Shown here: positions 26,526 to 35,682 of the stretch, in pieces | Layout: the number at the start of each line of letters is the position of its first letter | How positions within the stretch are numbered: the first letter of the stretch is position 1 | Assembly: GCA_947499735.1 (NCBI GenBank) | Contig: CANMPP010000002.1 | Location: 124,001 to 188,000 of the forward strand | Length of the DNA stretch: 64,000 nucleotides | Direction: 5' to 3' | DNA from: an uncultured Pelagimonas sp. | GTDB taxonomy: Bacteria; Pseudomonadota; Alphaproteobacteria; Rhodobacterales; Rhodobacteraceae | The notes under the pieces: generated by a model | What the model was told of the DNA's origin: nothing | Database searches by the model: none | The model's input: only the letters and a program-made list of their open reading frames with translations | Position numbers and translations under genes: made by a program

Positions 26526-27275
26526 ATGGAACACCATCATTTCTCTCCTCAGGGGCAGGCGTCCCTTATTGCCGAATTGGATCAATCGCTGCGAACCATC
26601 GCGGTGCAAACGACTCGTCAAAAAGATCCGCAGATGATGCGGATGAAGGACCGGCTGCTTAAGCAAGGTGGGGAAACCTTAGAAGACGCCGAACTGCTGG
26701 AACTTGTTCTTGGCGGTAGCGGGCGAACATCATTGGCATCGCGCCTTTTGCAACATTTCGGTGATTTCAGTGCGGTGATTTCCGCACCAGAGACGCGGTT
26801 GCGTGAAGTTCTGGGGACGACCCAAAGCGATGTGCAAGCGTTGAAGCTGATCGAGGCGGCTGCCCATCGATTGGCACAAACCCGTGTTTTGAACCGTCAG
26901 GTGTTGGATAGCTGGGATGCGCTTTTGGAATATTGCCAAACTGTTATGGCCCATCGCGATGTCGAACAGTTCCGGATCCTGTTTCTGGACAACAAAAATG
27001 TGCTGATTGCTGATGAAGCGCAGGCGCGTGGCACGGTGGATCATGTACCGGTCTACCCGCGTGAGGTGATCAAACGGGCATTAGAGCTAAACGCATCGGC
27101 GCTTATCCTTGTTCATAACCACCCTTCTGGCGATCCCACACCTAGCACATCGGATATGGCGATGACGGATCAGGTCAAATTGGCAGCGGATGTCATGGGA
27201 ATCGTTTTACATGACCACTTGGTGATTGGTCGTGGTTGTAGCCTTAGTTTTCGTGCTGAAGGCTACTTAAAATAA
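26526..27275 (+). CDS. radC: RadC family protein (JAB/MPN domain)
   Basis: 249 residues: an N-terminal helix-hairpin-helix-like region (about 40-115) and a C-terminal JAB/MPN metalloprotease-like domain with the HNHPSGDP motif (197-204). The historical 'DNA repair protein RadC' name is poorly supported biochemically; the true activity is uncertain. ATG at 26526 has no obvious ribosome-binding site, and the first ~30 residues are atypical, so a later start is possible. Shares a bidirectional terminator with icd. Confidence 0.88.
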   Translation: MEHHHFSPQGQASLIAELDQSLRTIAVQTTRQKDPQMMRMKDRLLKQGGETLEDAELLELVLGGSGRTSLASRLLQHFGDFSAVISAPETRLREVLGTTQSDVQALKLIEAAAHRLAQTRVLNRQVLDSWDALLEYCQTVMAHRDVEQFRILFLDNKNVLIADEAQARGTVDHVPVYPREVIKRALELNASALILVHNHPSGDPTPSTSDMAMTDQVKLAADVMGIVLHDHLVIGRGCSLSFRAEGYLK

Positions 27276-27276
27276 A

Positions 27277-27308
27277 AGGCCTGCCCCATATGGGCAGGCC
27301 TCTCTTTT
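27277..27308. terminator. bidirectional terminator between radC and icd
   Basis: Perfect 10-bp stem AGGCCTGCCC/GGGCAGGCCT (27277-27286, 27292-27301) with 5-nt loop. T-rich on the plus side (CTCTTTT), and an A run on the other side gives Ts on the minus strand. Confidence 0.85.
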
Positions 27309-27328
27309 CATAGATGGTAACGAGCGGT

Positions 27329-29533
27329 TTAGCCGATAATCGCGTTTAGTGTCGCGGATGGGCGCATGACAGCTGCGGTTTTGGCTGGATCGGTGTGGTA
27401 ATACCCACCCAGATCAGCTGCCGCACCTTGTGCTGCTGCAAATTCTGCCAGAATTGCGGCTTCGCCTTCTGCCAATGCTGTTGCGATTGGGGCAAAAGCC
27501 GCCGCCATATCCGCATCGTCAGATTGCGCAGCCAAGGCCTCTGCCCAGTAACGCGCAAACCAGTAATGGCTGTCGCGGTTGTCTGGTTGACCAACTTTAC
27601 GCGATGGGCTGTGACCGTTGTCTAGGATGCCTTGTGTCGCAGCATCCACAGCTGCACCTAGAACGCCTGCTTTTGCGTTGCCTTTGGCATTTGCTAGGAA
27701 GGTCAGGCTTTCACCCAACGCGCAGAATTCACCAAGGCTGTCCCAACGCAGGTGGTTTTCTTCGACCAGCTGCTGAACGTGCTTAGGTGCCGATCCACCA
27801 GCGCCTGTTTCAAACAGACCACCGCCTTGCATCAGCTTTACGATGGACAGCATTTTTGCAGATGTCGCCAGTTCCAGAATTGGGAACAAGTCTGTCAGGT
27901 AGTCGCGCAGAACGTTGCCGGTGATTGCGATGGAATTCGCGCCGGTGCGGATTGTCACCAAAGACTGACGTGTCGCTTCGCGTGGCGCCAAGATTTGGAA
28001 CTTGTCCGCAACGCCTTTGGCCTCAAGGATCGGTGTCACGTATTTGATCAGTTCGGCGTCATGGGCACGCGATGCGTCCAACCAGAAGATGGCTTCACAG
28101 CCTTCAGCAGCCTGACGTTCGATTGCTAGGTTCACCCAATCCTCAATAGGCGCTTTGCGCGCAGAGGCCGAGCGCCAGATGTCGCCCGCTGCGACTGAGT
28201 GTTCGTGCAAGGTTGAACCGTCGGACAGGACCATTTTGACCGTGCCAGCCTCGGCCATTTCGAACGTAGTGGGGTGGGATCCGTATTCTTCGGCCTTTTG
28301 CGCCATCAAACCGATGTTTTGAACCGTGCCAGATGTGGCCGGGTCCAGTTTGCCGGTTTCTTTGAAATACTTGATCGTTTCGTCATAGACAGGCGCATAA
28401 GAATTGTCTGGGATCACACAAACGCTATCCCCTTCTTTGCCATCTGGACCCCAGCCTTTGCCACCTGCGCGGATCAGCGCTGGCATGGAGGCGTCAATGA
28501 TGACGTCGGAAGGAACGTGCAGGTTCGTGATACCTTTGTCGCTATCGACCATATACATTGGTGGTTGGTCGGCGATGCAGGCGTCAATGGCAGCTTTGAT
28601 GTCGGCATTGCCGTCAACACGTGCCAGCAGGTCACCCAGACCAGAATTCGGGTTCACACCCAGATCGGCCAGTTCGGCACCAAATTTTTCGAAAACAGGC
28701 GCAAGGAAAGCTTTGACCGCGTGACCAAAGATGATCGGGTCCGAGACCTTCATCATTGTGGCTTTCATGTGCAGCGAGAACAGCACGCCTTCTTCTTTGG
28801 TCTTGGCGATTTCTTCCTTTAGGAATGTATCCAATGCTGCCGCGGACATGAATGTCGCGTCGACAACGGCACCGGCCGGGTAGGACAGGCCGTCTTTCAG
28901 AACGGTTTCTGCGCCAGCAGTGTTGGTGAAGACGATTTTGACAGTTTCGTCTTTAGACAGCGTTGCAGAGACTTCGTTGGAAAAGAAGTCGTTGCCAGAC
29001 ATAGACGCAACGCGCGTTTTGCTGTCTGCGGTCCATTCACCCATACGGTGTGGATTGGCTTGTGCAAAAGCTTTCACTGCTTTTGCTGCGCGACGGTCAG
29101 AGTTACCCTCACGCAGAACCGGGTTCACGGCAGAACCCTTGATCGCATCGTAACGCGCACGGATTTCTTTTTCCGCGTCTGTTGCTGGCGCTTCAGGGTA
29201 ATCTGGCAGTGCACAGCCTTGGGATTGCAATTCTTTGATCGCGGCAACCAACTGAGGCACAGAGGCCGAGATGTTTGGCAGTTTGATCACATTGGCTTCT
29301 GCGGTTTTCACCAGCTCGCCCAGCTCCGCTAACGCGTCTGCTTGCTGTTGCTCTGGCTTTAGAAAGTCAGGGAAGGTTGCAAGGATGCGGCCTGCCAAAG
29401 AGATATCTTTGGTGCCGACGGATACGCCCGCAGCTGCTGCAAATTTTTGGATGATTGGAAGGAAGGAAGCGGATGCCAGTTCCGGTGCTTCGTCCACTTT
29501 GGTGTAAATAATATCGGGCGTGTTCTGAGACAT
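27329..29533 (-). CDS. icd: NADP-dependent isocitrate dehydrogenase, monomeric type
   Basis: 734-residue monomeric IDH (the ~80-kDa Icd II type, unrelated in size to the ~45-kDa dimeric enzyme), converting isocitrate to 2-oxoglutarate with NADPH production in the TCA cycle. N-terminus [15 protein letters not shown], the EGNSDRRAA substrate-binding segment, [15 protein letters not shown] and the closing [18 protein letters not shown] are family hallmarks. Length is standard. Single-gene unit ending in a shared terminator with radC. Confidence 0.96.
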   Translation of the reverse strand: MSQNTPDIIYTKVDEAPELASASFLPIIQKFAAAAGVSVGTKDISLAGRILATFPDFLKPEQQQADALAELGELVKTAEANVIKLPNISASVPQLVAAIKELQSQGCALPDYPEAPATDAEKEIRARYDAIKGSAVNPVLREGNSDRRAAKAVKAFAQANPHRMGEWTADSKTRVASMSGNDFFSNEVSATLSKDETVKIVFTNTAGAETVLKDGLSYPAGAVVDATFMSAAALDTFLKEEIAKTKEEGVLFSLHMKATMMKVSDPIIFGHAVKAFLAPVFEKFGAELADLGVNPNSGLGDLLARVDGNADIKAAIDACIADQPPMYMVDSDKGITNLHVPSDVIIDASMPALIRAGGKGWGPDGKEGDSVCVIPDNSYAPVYDETIKYFKETGKLDPATSGTVQNIGLMAQKAEEYGSHPTTFEMAEAGTVKMVLSDGSTLHEHSVAAGDIWRSASARKAPIEDWVNLAIERQAAEGCEAIFWLDASRAHDAELIKYVTPILEAKGVADKFQILAPREATRQSLVTIRTGANSIAITGNVLRDYLTDLFPILELATSAKMLSIVKLMQGGGLFETGAGGSAPKHVQQLVEENHLRWDSLGEFCALGESLTFLANAKGNAKAGVLGAAVDAATQGILDNGHSPSRKVGQPDNRDSHYWFARYWAEALAAQSDDADMAAAFAPIATALAEGEAAILAEFAAAQGAAADLGGYYHTDPAKTAAVMRPSATLNAIIG

Positions 29534-29668
29534 TTTATCGAGCCTTTCTTCAGCCAGGTCCTAAAGCCAGGTTCGGCATAAGACATAGGCAGGGCTGCGT
29601 CCAGTGACTCGCGGTATACTTTTGCACACTTTGCTGATTTGCGGCGGCTTAGCGCCCGCCATCTGGCG

Positions 29669-30367
29669 TCATTTTCCGGTTTGGCGCAGAACAACCCAAG
29701 CCGTTTTAAGGATGATTTCAATGTCCAGTAACAAGGAAAGGCTATAGCGATAGCGAACATCCATCCGAACGCGATCTGGATATTTAACTTCGTTGCGACC
29801 GGAAACCTGCCAAATGCCGGTGATGCCCGGACGCAAAGAGATGTATGAAACGCTATATTGGCCGTATTTTTGCAATTCGCTTCGCGTGACAGGCCTTGGG
29901 CCAACAAAGCTCATATCGCCTTTGAAAACGTTCCAGATTTGGGGAAGTTCATCGAGACTGGTGGTGCGTAGGAATGCACCGATTTTGGTGATCCGAGGAT
30001 CATTGTCTAATTTACAATCCCGTTCCCATTCGGCGGCTGCTTCGGGATTGCTGTCAAGATAGGCGACCAGGCGCGCTTCAGCATCGGGAACCATCGTGCG
30101 AATTTTCCAGCACTTAAACACTCTTCCATTTTGGCCAATGCGGGAATGTCCAAAGAAGCCAGGTCCGCCATCAATTTTGGCGATCATCCAGATGATTGCA
30201 ATAAACGGTGCGAGAAACGGGAGTAGAAGGAGCGACAGTACAATGTCGAAAATGCGTTTTAGAAACACAGAATACAGCGTATGCGCTTCGCGGCGCAGGC
30301 CCTGACCCGTAGTGAAAAACTGCGGGAAACTTAGGGTGTTGGATCGTGAATAATCCTCTGCGCTCAT
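29669..30367 (-). CDS. lipid-linked sugar transferase (ExoY/WcaJ type)
   Basis: 232-residue polyisoprenyl-phosphate hexose-1-phosphate transferase, the initiating enzyme of exopolysaccharide repeat-unit synthesis. One N-terminal membrane helix (about 37-62, IFDIVLSLLLLPFL), then the catalytic domain with KCWKIRTMVPDAE, RTTSLDELPQIWNV, MSFVGPRPV and PGITGIWQVSGRN. It lacks the extra N-terminal helices of full-length WcaJ, so it is an ExoY/WbaP-C-type short form. Monocistronic; no Wzx/Wzy/Wzz genes are adjacent. A CtrA-type site lies 116-130 bp upstream of the start. Confidence 0.92.
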   Translation of the reverse strand: MSAEDYSRSNTLSFPQFFTTGQGLRREAHTLYSVFLKRIFDIVLSLLLLPFLAPFIAIIWMIAKIDGGPGFFGHSRIGQNGRVFKCWKIRTMVPDAEARLVAYLDSNPEAAAEWERDCKLDNDPRITKIGAFLRTTSLDELPQIWNVFKGDMSFVGPRPVTRSELQKYGQYSVSYISLRPGITGIWQVSGRNEVKYPDRVRMDVRYRYSLSLLLDIEIILKTAWVVLRQTGK

Positions 30368-30698
30368 TAAAATACTCCTCCGGTATGCGGATGTCGCTGG
30401 AACCTGTCAGGGCGACGAAGCCCGTCCAAAATACCGCTATTGCTAACTGTCTTCCTTGGAAACAGTTTTTGCGGGCGCATGCTTAATGGGGAGTTAAGTA
30501 AACCGAAGTCTGAGAGATTTATTGGATTCTATGATGAACCCAAGATGAAACGATGCGAACGAGTTGAATTAAAATGTATTTATTGCAATGCCTTATGTGA
30601 AAATTAATGCCAAATGCACGCATAGATTGAAAGTGGGTTGCACTGCCTTGCGGAAGCAGACAGGTTGGGCGGCAAATACGTAAGACGGGTGTTCATAT
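30368..30698. promoter_or_regulatory. 331-bp divergent intergenic region
   Basis: AT-rich, between the sugar transferase (minus) and the glucosylglycerate phosphatase (plus). It contains the CtrA-type motif at 30483-30497. No small gene is supported; an overlapping minus-strand frame from 30822 is a shadow of the phosphatase gene. Confidence 0.5.
30483..30497. promoter_or_regulatory. CtrA-type motif TTAA-N7-TTAA
   Basis: TTAA at 30483-30486 and 30494-30497 with a 7-nt spacer; on the minus strand it reads TTAACTCCCCATTAA. It lies 116-130 bp upstream of the sugar transferase ATG, the nearer of the two divergent genes. Motif seen; binding inferred. Confidence 0.45.
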
Positions 30699-31475
30699 AT
30701 GCGAATCGTTGTGTTTTCGGATCTGGACGGTACTTTGCTGGACCATGAAACCTATTCATACGATCCTGCATTGCCTGCACTGGACCTTTTGAAGTCAAAA
30801 AACATCCCATTGGTTTTGGCATCTAGTAAAACCGCTGCGGAAATTGCAGCCTTGCATCAGGAACTGGATTTAGGAACAGCGCCAGCGATTGTTGAAAATG
30901 GTTCTGGCCTCTTAGATTTAAGTCCGGGTGCCCGTTTAGATGACAGCGCTTATCGTGAAATTCGTGCCGTTCTAAAGCACGCACCTGATGCATTTCGGAG
31001 TGCGTTTCGAGGCTTTGATGACATGGGGCTGGGTGAATTGGCTGAGGTAACGGGGCTGCCGTTGGGCAGTGCGACCTTGGCGAAGATGCGGTGTTTTTCC
31101 GAACCTGGATTGTGGCAGGGAACAGCTGAAGACGAAGCGGCGTTCATTGCTTGGTTGAAAGATCACGGTATTCACGCCCGGCGAGGAGGGCGTTTTTTGA
31201 CGCTATCGCATGGCCGGACCAAGGCGGATGCGATGGCTGAGGTCGCGTCGCAATTGCGGGCAGACGTCACGATCGCGTTGGGGGATGCGCCAAATGACAC
31301 TGAAATGTTGTCACAGGCGGATTATGCGGTGATCATACGCAATGATCACGGAACAGATTTGCCGCCGCTGCCCAAAGAACCATCATCACGTGTTATTCGT
31401 ACGCAATTGTCTGGGCCCAGCGGTTGGAACGCGGCCATGCAGCAGATATTAAACACCACTACTGAGACGAACTAG
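30699..31475 (+). CDS. glucosyl/mannosyl-3-phosphoglycerate phosphatase (HAD-IIB)
   Basis: 258-residue HAD-superfamily phosphatase of the MPGP subfamily. Motif I is SDLDGT (Asp8, Asp10), motif IV GDAPND (195-200), with an intervening type IIB cap. MPGP-type enzymes remove phosphate from mannosyl- or glucosyl-3-phosphoglycerate to release the compatible solute. The next gene, 9 bp downstream, is the matching synthase, so the substrate here is most likely glucosyl-3-phosphoglycerate. No strong ribosome-binding site before ATG 30699. Confidence 0.85.
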   Translation: MRIVVFSDLDGTLLDHETYSYDPALPALDLLKSKNIPLVLASSKTAAEIAALHQELDLGTAPAIVENGSGLLDLSPGARLDDSAYREIRAVLKHAPDAFRSAFRGFDDMGLGELAEVTGLPLGSATLAKMRCFSEPGLWQGTAEDEAAFIAWLKDHGIHARRGGRFLTLSHGRTKADAMAEVASQLRADVTIALGDAPNDTEMLSQADYAVIIRNDHGTDLPPLPKEPSSRVIRTQLSGPSGWNAAMQQILNTTTETN

Positions 31476-31484
31476 GGGGTTCTT

Positions 31485-32723
31485 GTGGCTGATTTTCACC
31501 AGAATGGGAATATTGCGCAATTCCATAATTTGCGCAGCAGGCCATTGGAAGAGCTGGAATATGAATTGGAAAGCTTTGCGCAAACCCGCAAAATTACGCT
31601 GATTTTACCCTCGTTGTATTCCGAGCTGGAAGGTCCAGCTTTGCGCAATATTCTTCAGGAATTGGCGCAGGCGAAATACATCCATCGTATTGTCATCGGA
31701 TTGGACCGCGCAACAGAAGAACAATTCCGCATGGCGCGCGATTTCTTTTCCGTTTTGCCGCAGGATCATGTGGTGATCTGGAATGACAGTCCGCGGATGC
31801 AGGAATTCGGCAAAAAGCTAGAAGATCTCGGTCTTGGGCCTCACGAACCGGGCAAGGGTAAAAATGTCTGGACCTCTATCGGTTATCTGATTGCGTGTGC
31901 CGATAGCGCCGTGATGGCAATCCATGATTGTGACATCCTAACCTATAACAAGGAAATGTTGGCGCGACTGGTGTATCCCGTCCTCAACCCCAGCTTTTCC
32001 TACCAAATGTCCAAGGGCTATTATGCCCGTGTCGGCAATGGCAAACTGAATGGCCGCGTGTCGCGCCTTTTGGTATCTCCGCTGTTGATTGCGCTGAAAA
32101 AAGTTGTCGGCGACCACGATTACATCGATTATCTGCGCTCTTTCCGCTACCCGTTATCTGGCGAATTTGCATTGCGCACTGCGATGCTGCCCGATCTGCG
32201 CATCCCGTCGGATTGGGGATTGGAAATCGGTGTTCTGTCAGAGGCGTGGCGTAATCTGGGGCGGCATGCGACCTGTCAGGTGGAAATTGCGGATCAATAT
32301 GATCACAAGCACCAAGAGGTCAGCGCCGAAGATGCCGCAACCGGTTTGAATCGTATGTCGATTGATATCTGTAAGGCGATCTTCCGCAAGATGGCGACAG
32401 AAGGCACGGTGTTTACACCCAATACATTCCGCACCCTGAAAGCCACGTACTATCGCCGCGCATTGGACCTGTTAGAGGTCTATGACAATGACGCCACGAT
32501 GAATGGTTTGCGCATCGACCGGCACGCGGAAGAAAAGTCGATCGAACTTTTCTCGGAAAACATCATGAAGGCTGGGCAAACCTTCCTTGAGGATCCACAC
32601 GAAACGCCGTTTATTCCCAATTGGAGCCGCGTAAATGCTGCCGACCCAGAGCTTTTGGGGCAATTGCGTCAAATCGTGGCCGAGGATGCGGCGGAATACG
32701 AAATTAAGACCTTCGTTGAATAA
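31485..32723 (+). CDS. glucosyl-3-phosphoglycerate synthase-like glycosyltransferase
   Basis: 412-residue GT-A glycosyltransferase resembling GT81 glucosyl-3-phosphoglycerate synthase. LILPSLYSELEGPAL at the nucleotide site, the metal-binding DCD at 148-150 (AIHDCDILTYN), then YYARVGNGKLNGRVSRLL and the PLSGEFALR and WGLEIGVLSEA acceptor-side segments. It transfers glucose from NDP-glucose to 3-phosphoglycerate. Starts with GTG 31485 after AGGGGG. Second gene of a two-gene unit with the phosphatase. A mannosyl-3-phosphoglycerate synthase role is less likely but not excluded by sequence alone. Confidence 0.83.
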   Translation: MADFHQNGNIAQFHNLRSRPLEELEYELESFAQTRKITLILPSLYSELEGPALRNILQELAQAKYIHRIVIGLDRATEEQFRMARDFFSVLPQDHVVIWNDSPRMQEFGKKLEDLGLGPHEPGKGKNVWTSIGYLIACADSAVMAIHDCDILTYNKEMLARLVYPVLNPSFSYQMSKGYYARVGNGKLNGRVSRLLVSPLLIALKKVVGDHDYIDYLRSFRYPLSGEFALRTAMLPDLRIPSDWGLEIGVLSEAWRNLGRHATCQVEIADQYDHKHQEVSAEDAATGLNRMSIDICKAIFRKMATEGTVFTPNTFRTLKATYYRRALDLLEVYDNDATMNGLRIDRHAEEKSIELFSENIMKAGQTFLEDPHETPFIPNWSRVNAADPELLGQLRQIVAEDAAEYEIKTFVE

Positions 32724-32844
32724 ATCTTTCGTCGCAGGATGCGGTTTTCTGCGACGGAGACATATTTGCTTAACGTTATACCTCAGTGACCGATGGTTAG
32801 GGCTATCGGTCTAAACTTCATTTGGAAGCAGAGGACGCGGCGGT

Positions 32845-33783
32845 ATGACGTATCAAATATTACGAGATTTCAGTGCAAGTCAGTTTTTAGGCTTGGTGGT
32901 TGGATGTGTAGCTGCGGCTGGCATGGCAATGCCCGCCGTCGCGCATGAGGACATTTCGAACAAGCTGCTGACCCAAAGATCGGCAAATTGCGCAGACTAT
33001 GCTGACACCTATTCGGCGATGGTGCGAGATGTGCAGAATGAACGTGATTTGGATGCCATGGTTGCGATTACAACGGACGGTGAAACCTGCACGATTGCAT
33101 CAAATGCTGTGCCAAACCATGACTTCAATGCGACAGGCCGTTTTGTTCGGGCTCTTTCCGAGCAAGATCAGAACTATCAGATCCCTGCGACACCAAAAGC
33201 AACGGCGCAACCCACGCCGCTTAGCCTGCGCTATGATAACGCGATTTTCTTAAATGGTGTTAAGTTGGACTTGATGGCAGCGGGTTGTTATGGCGTCAGG
33301 GATGGCAAAATTGGGTGTGGAGACATGTCAACGCCCTATCGTTATGACCCAATGGCGGATGCTGCTGGTTTTGGGACGGATGAACATAACGCACATACGC
33401 AACCCGATGGCGCGTATCATTATCACGGAAACCCAATGGCGTTGTTTGAACAAGACAATCCCACTGAAGCATCCCCTGTCATTGGATTCGCGGCGGACGG
33501 TTTCCCGATTTTTGGCAGCTATATCAACGATGATGGCGTGATCCGTAAGGCGACGACCAGCTACACGTTGAAAAGCGGCGCGCGCGCGGGTGGTCCGGGT
33601 GGCACCTATGACGGAACGTATATCGACGATTGGGAATATATTGCAGGATCTGGTGACTTGGATCAATGCAATGGCATGGTCCAAGACGGTGTTTATGGCT
33701 ATGTCGTGACCGACACATACCCCCATGTGATGGGGTGTTTTACGGGTACGCCTGACCCATCCTTTCAAAAACGTCGCCGATAA
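32845..33783 (+). CDS. secreted YHYH-domain protein
   Basis: 312 residues with a signal peptide (hydrophobic core LGLVVGCVAAAGMAMPAVA, cleavage before HED). The central domain carries the eponymous YHYH motif in PDGAYHYHGNP, followed by IGFAADGFPIFGSY and the DQCNGMVQDGVYGYVVTDTYPH tail. Several cysteines (CADYAD, CTIAS, CYGVRDGKIGCGD, CNG, GCF) could pair in the periplasm. The biochemical role of YHYH proteins is unknown; metal binding by the histidines is conceivable. It lies between the glucosylglycerate synthase and phosphorylase genes, with its own 121-bp upstream region. Confidence 0.8.
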   Translation: MTYQILRDFSASQFLGLVVGCVAAAGMAMPAVAHEDISNKLLTQRSANCADYADTYSAMVRDVQNERDLDAMVAITTDGETCTIASNAVPNHDFNATGRFVRALSEQDQNYQIPATPKATAQPTPLSLRYDNAIFLNGVKLDLMAAGCYGVRDGKIGCGDMSTPYRYDPMADAAGFGTDEHNAHTQPDGAYHYHGNPMALFEQDNPTEASPVIGFAADGFPIFGSYINDDGVIRKATTSYTLKSGARAGGPGGTYDGTYIDDWEYIAGSGDLDQCNGMVQDGVYGYVVTDTYPHVMGCFTGTPDPSFQKRRR

Positions 33784-33796
33784 TAGCTCGGCTGTG

Positions 33797-33833
33797 CATC
33801 TGGACAGGGCATGATCCCTGCCCAGATGTGTTT
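33797..33833. terminator. terminator between convergent YHYH and phosphorylase genes
   Basis: Hairpin CATCTGG-A-CAGGG/CCCTG-C-CCAGATG (33797-33809 with 33816-33828; one A-C mismatch), 6-nt loop, followed on the plus strand by TGTTTAT. A moderate T run only. Confidence 0.55.
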
Positions 33834-35577
33834 ATAACATAACGTTTGTGATCCAGCGGCACTGATAGGGTGCTAGCGTGATGCTGTCTTGTTCTGTGTT
33901 CAATTCATCGCCGGACAGCAAGTCCAACCAATCTTCATCTGCGATCAGGTTCATGCTGGACAAAGGCAGTTCGACCTCTTCGTCACTGACATTATGCAGC
34001 GCAAATATGGATTGGCGGCGGTCCAATGATTGACGCCAAACGCCCAGAATTCGATCATCAGATGCAAAAGTGAATTGGGTCGCGTTTGGATGAAATGCGG
34101 GCTGGCGTGCACGAATGCGCAGACGTTCTGAAAGCGCGCTTAGCACTTGTGAATGTGTGCTTTTGGGGTTGGCCAGCTTGGCCTTCAACGTTGGGTAATC
34201 CCAGCGGTGACGATTGATCGCACGGTTCATGCCACGGCGTTCAACCCCGTCATGGTCATTTTCGGTTGCCAGCATGGAATGGATGTAGAAGGCCGGGATG
34301 CCTTCCAACGACATGACAATGGTCTGCGAGGCAAGAAAACGATCGATATGCTTGTCGTCTTTTCCTTTAAACGTACGGGCCATGGCCGGGAAAAAGCCGC
34401 AATTGATTTCGTAGACGGATTCACCTCCATCCGGCAGCGCGCGCATCGATAGCAGCGCACCCTCTTGGCTGAGCGTATCATAGACCTTTTCTTTTTCCAC
34501 TTCCGGCAACAACCCTTCGGCAGGGCGCATGCCAATCCCGTCATGCGAGGCCGTAAAGTTCAAATATGCACAGCCAAAAGGTGCAGGCGGCATAGATGCC
34601 TGCCAGGCACGCAGATATTTGGCAGAACCCGATAGCATTGCGTGCAGGATTAAGGGGGGTAGTGGAAAGTTGTAGATCGAATGCGCTTCATCCGAGCGGC
34701 CGAAATAGGACAGGTTTTCGGCCTTCGGCACGTTCGTTTCGGTCAGAAGCACCACATTTTCGGTGCTATAATCAGTCAGCAAACGCATGAGCTTGATCAC
34801 CGCATGGGTCTGGGGCAGGTGGATCGATTTCGTACCCAGCTCTTTCCAAAGGAACGCAACCGCGTCCAAGCGAATGATGCGGACGCCTTTGTCGATATGC
34901 AAACGCAGGATGCGCAAGATTTCCAAAAGAACTTCTGGATTTTCGTAGTTCAAATCGACCTGATCGTGACTAAATGTGCACCAAACATGTTTGGTGCCCA
35001 TCGCTGTTTCCAATTCCCGCAGCAAGGGCGTTGTACGGGGACGGGTGACATCACTTAGGTCATCCTCTGGATTTCCCTCATAAAAGAATTTGTCATAGGG
35101 TTCCTGCCCTTGACGGTATGCAAAGAACCACGGGCTTTGAGAAGACATGTGGTTCAGCACAAGATCTGACATCAATGAAAAATCAGACCCAATGCGTTCA
35201 ATGTCCGGCCAATCCCCCAGCGCCGGGTCGACCTTTCTAAAATCGGTGACAGCGAATCCATCATCGGATGTGTAGGGAAAAAACGGCAAGATATGCACGC
35301 TGTTCAGAACACCACGAAGGCGATCAAGCAAAAAGTCATGTAACAGATCCAGAGGTTTATGCACGCCATCCTGAATGGAATTGCCATAGGTGATCAAAAC
35401 AGAATCCGCTTGCGTCCATTTATCGTTCCCCGGGATTTCCGGCGTCTCGATAGGTGCATTTTCCTCATCATTTGGCCAAAATGCGTCGATCACCTTTTGA
35501 CTAAGATCCATCAGATCTTCGCCGGGATAGATACGGGCCAATAGGTCGGAAATGCGGGTCTGCAAGTTTGGGGTCAT
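33832..35577 (-). CDS. GH13 sugar phosphorylase, probably glucosylglycerate phosphorylase
   Basis: 581-residue GH13 subfamily 18 (sucrose phosphorylase-like) enzyme. Beta-strand 4 nucleophile Asp238 in RIIRLDAVAFLWKE, general acid Glu280 in VLLTETNVP, third Asp in NFTASHDGIGM. It is longer than typical sucrose phosphorylases (about 490-500 residues) and closer to glucosylglycerate phosphorylases such as E. coli YcjM (about 560). Adjacent synthase and phosphatase genes for glucosylglycerate support phosphorolysis of glucosylglycerate to glucose-1-phosphate and glycerate. Sucrose phosphorylase remains the alternative. Cytoplasmic; monocistronic. Confidence 0.8.
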   Translation of the reverse strand: MTPNLQTRISDLLARIYPGEDLMDLSQKVIDAFWPNDEENAPIETPEIPGNDKWTQADSVLITYGNSIQDGVHKPLDLLHDFLLDRLRGVLNSVHILPFFPYTSDDGFAVTDFRKVDPALGDWPDIERIGSDFSLMSDLVLNHMSSQSPWFFAYRQGQEPYDKFFYEGNPEDDLSDVTRPRTTPLLRELETAMGTKHVWCTFSHDQVDLNYENPEVLLEILRILRLHIDKGVRIIRLDAVAFLWKELGTKSIHLPQTHAVIKLMRLLTDYSTENVVLLTETNVPKAENLSYFGRSDEAHSIYNFPLPPLILHAMLSGSAKYLRAWQASMPPAPFGCAYLNFTASHDGIGMRPAEGLLPEVEKEKVYDTLSQEGALLSMRALPDGGESVYEINCGFFPAMARTFKGKDDKHIDRFLASQTIVMSLEGIPAFYIHSMLATENDHDGVERRGMNRAINRHRWDYPTLKAKLANPKSTHSQVLSALSERLRIRARQPAFHPNATQFTFASDDRILGVWRQSLDRRQSIFALHNVSDEEVELPLSSMNLIADEDWLDLLSGDELNTEQDSITLAPYQCRWITNVML

Positions 35578-35682
35578 CTAGGGGATCACTCTTGGTTCAG
35601 GTCTTATTCAGTAGCTTAACATGCGGGAATGTGCATGTCAGTGCGGGTGCAAATGGCTTTTTTACAAGGCGCTGTTCTGGGC

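Noticed and set aside
29359-29907. 182-codon minus-strand frame bridging icd and the sugar transferase
   Set aside because: It overlaps the ends of two well-supported genes in another frame and lacks any motif.
33241-33262. TTAA-N6-TTAA in the YHYH gene considered as CtrA-type site
   Set aside because: The spacer is 6 nt instead of 7 and it lies inside coding sequence.
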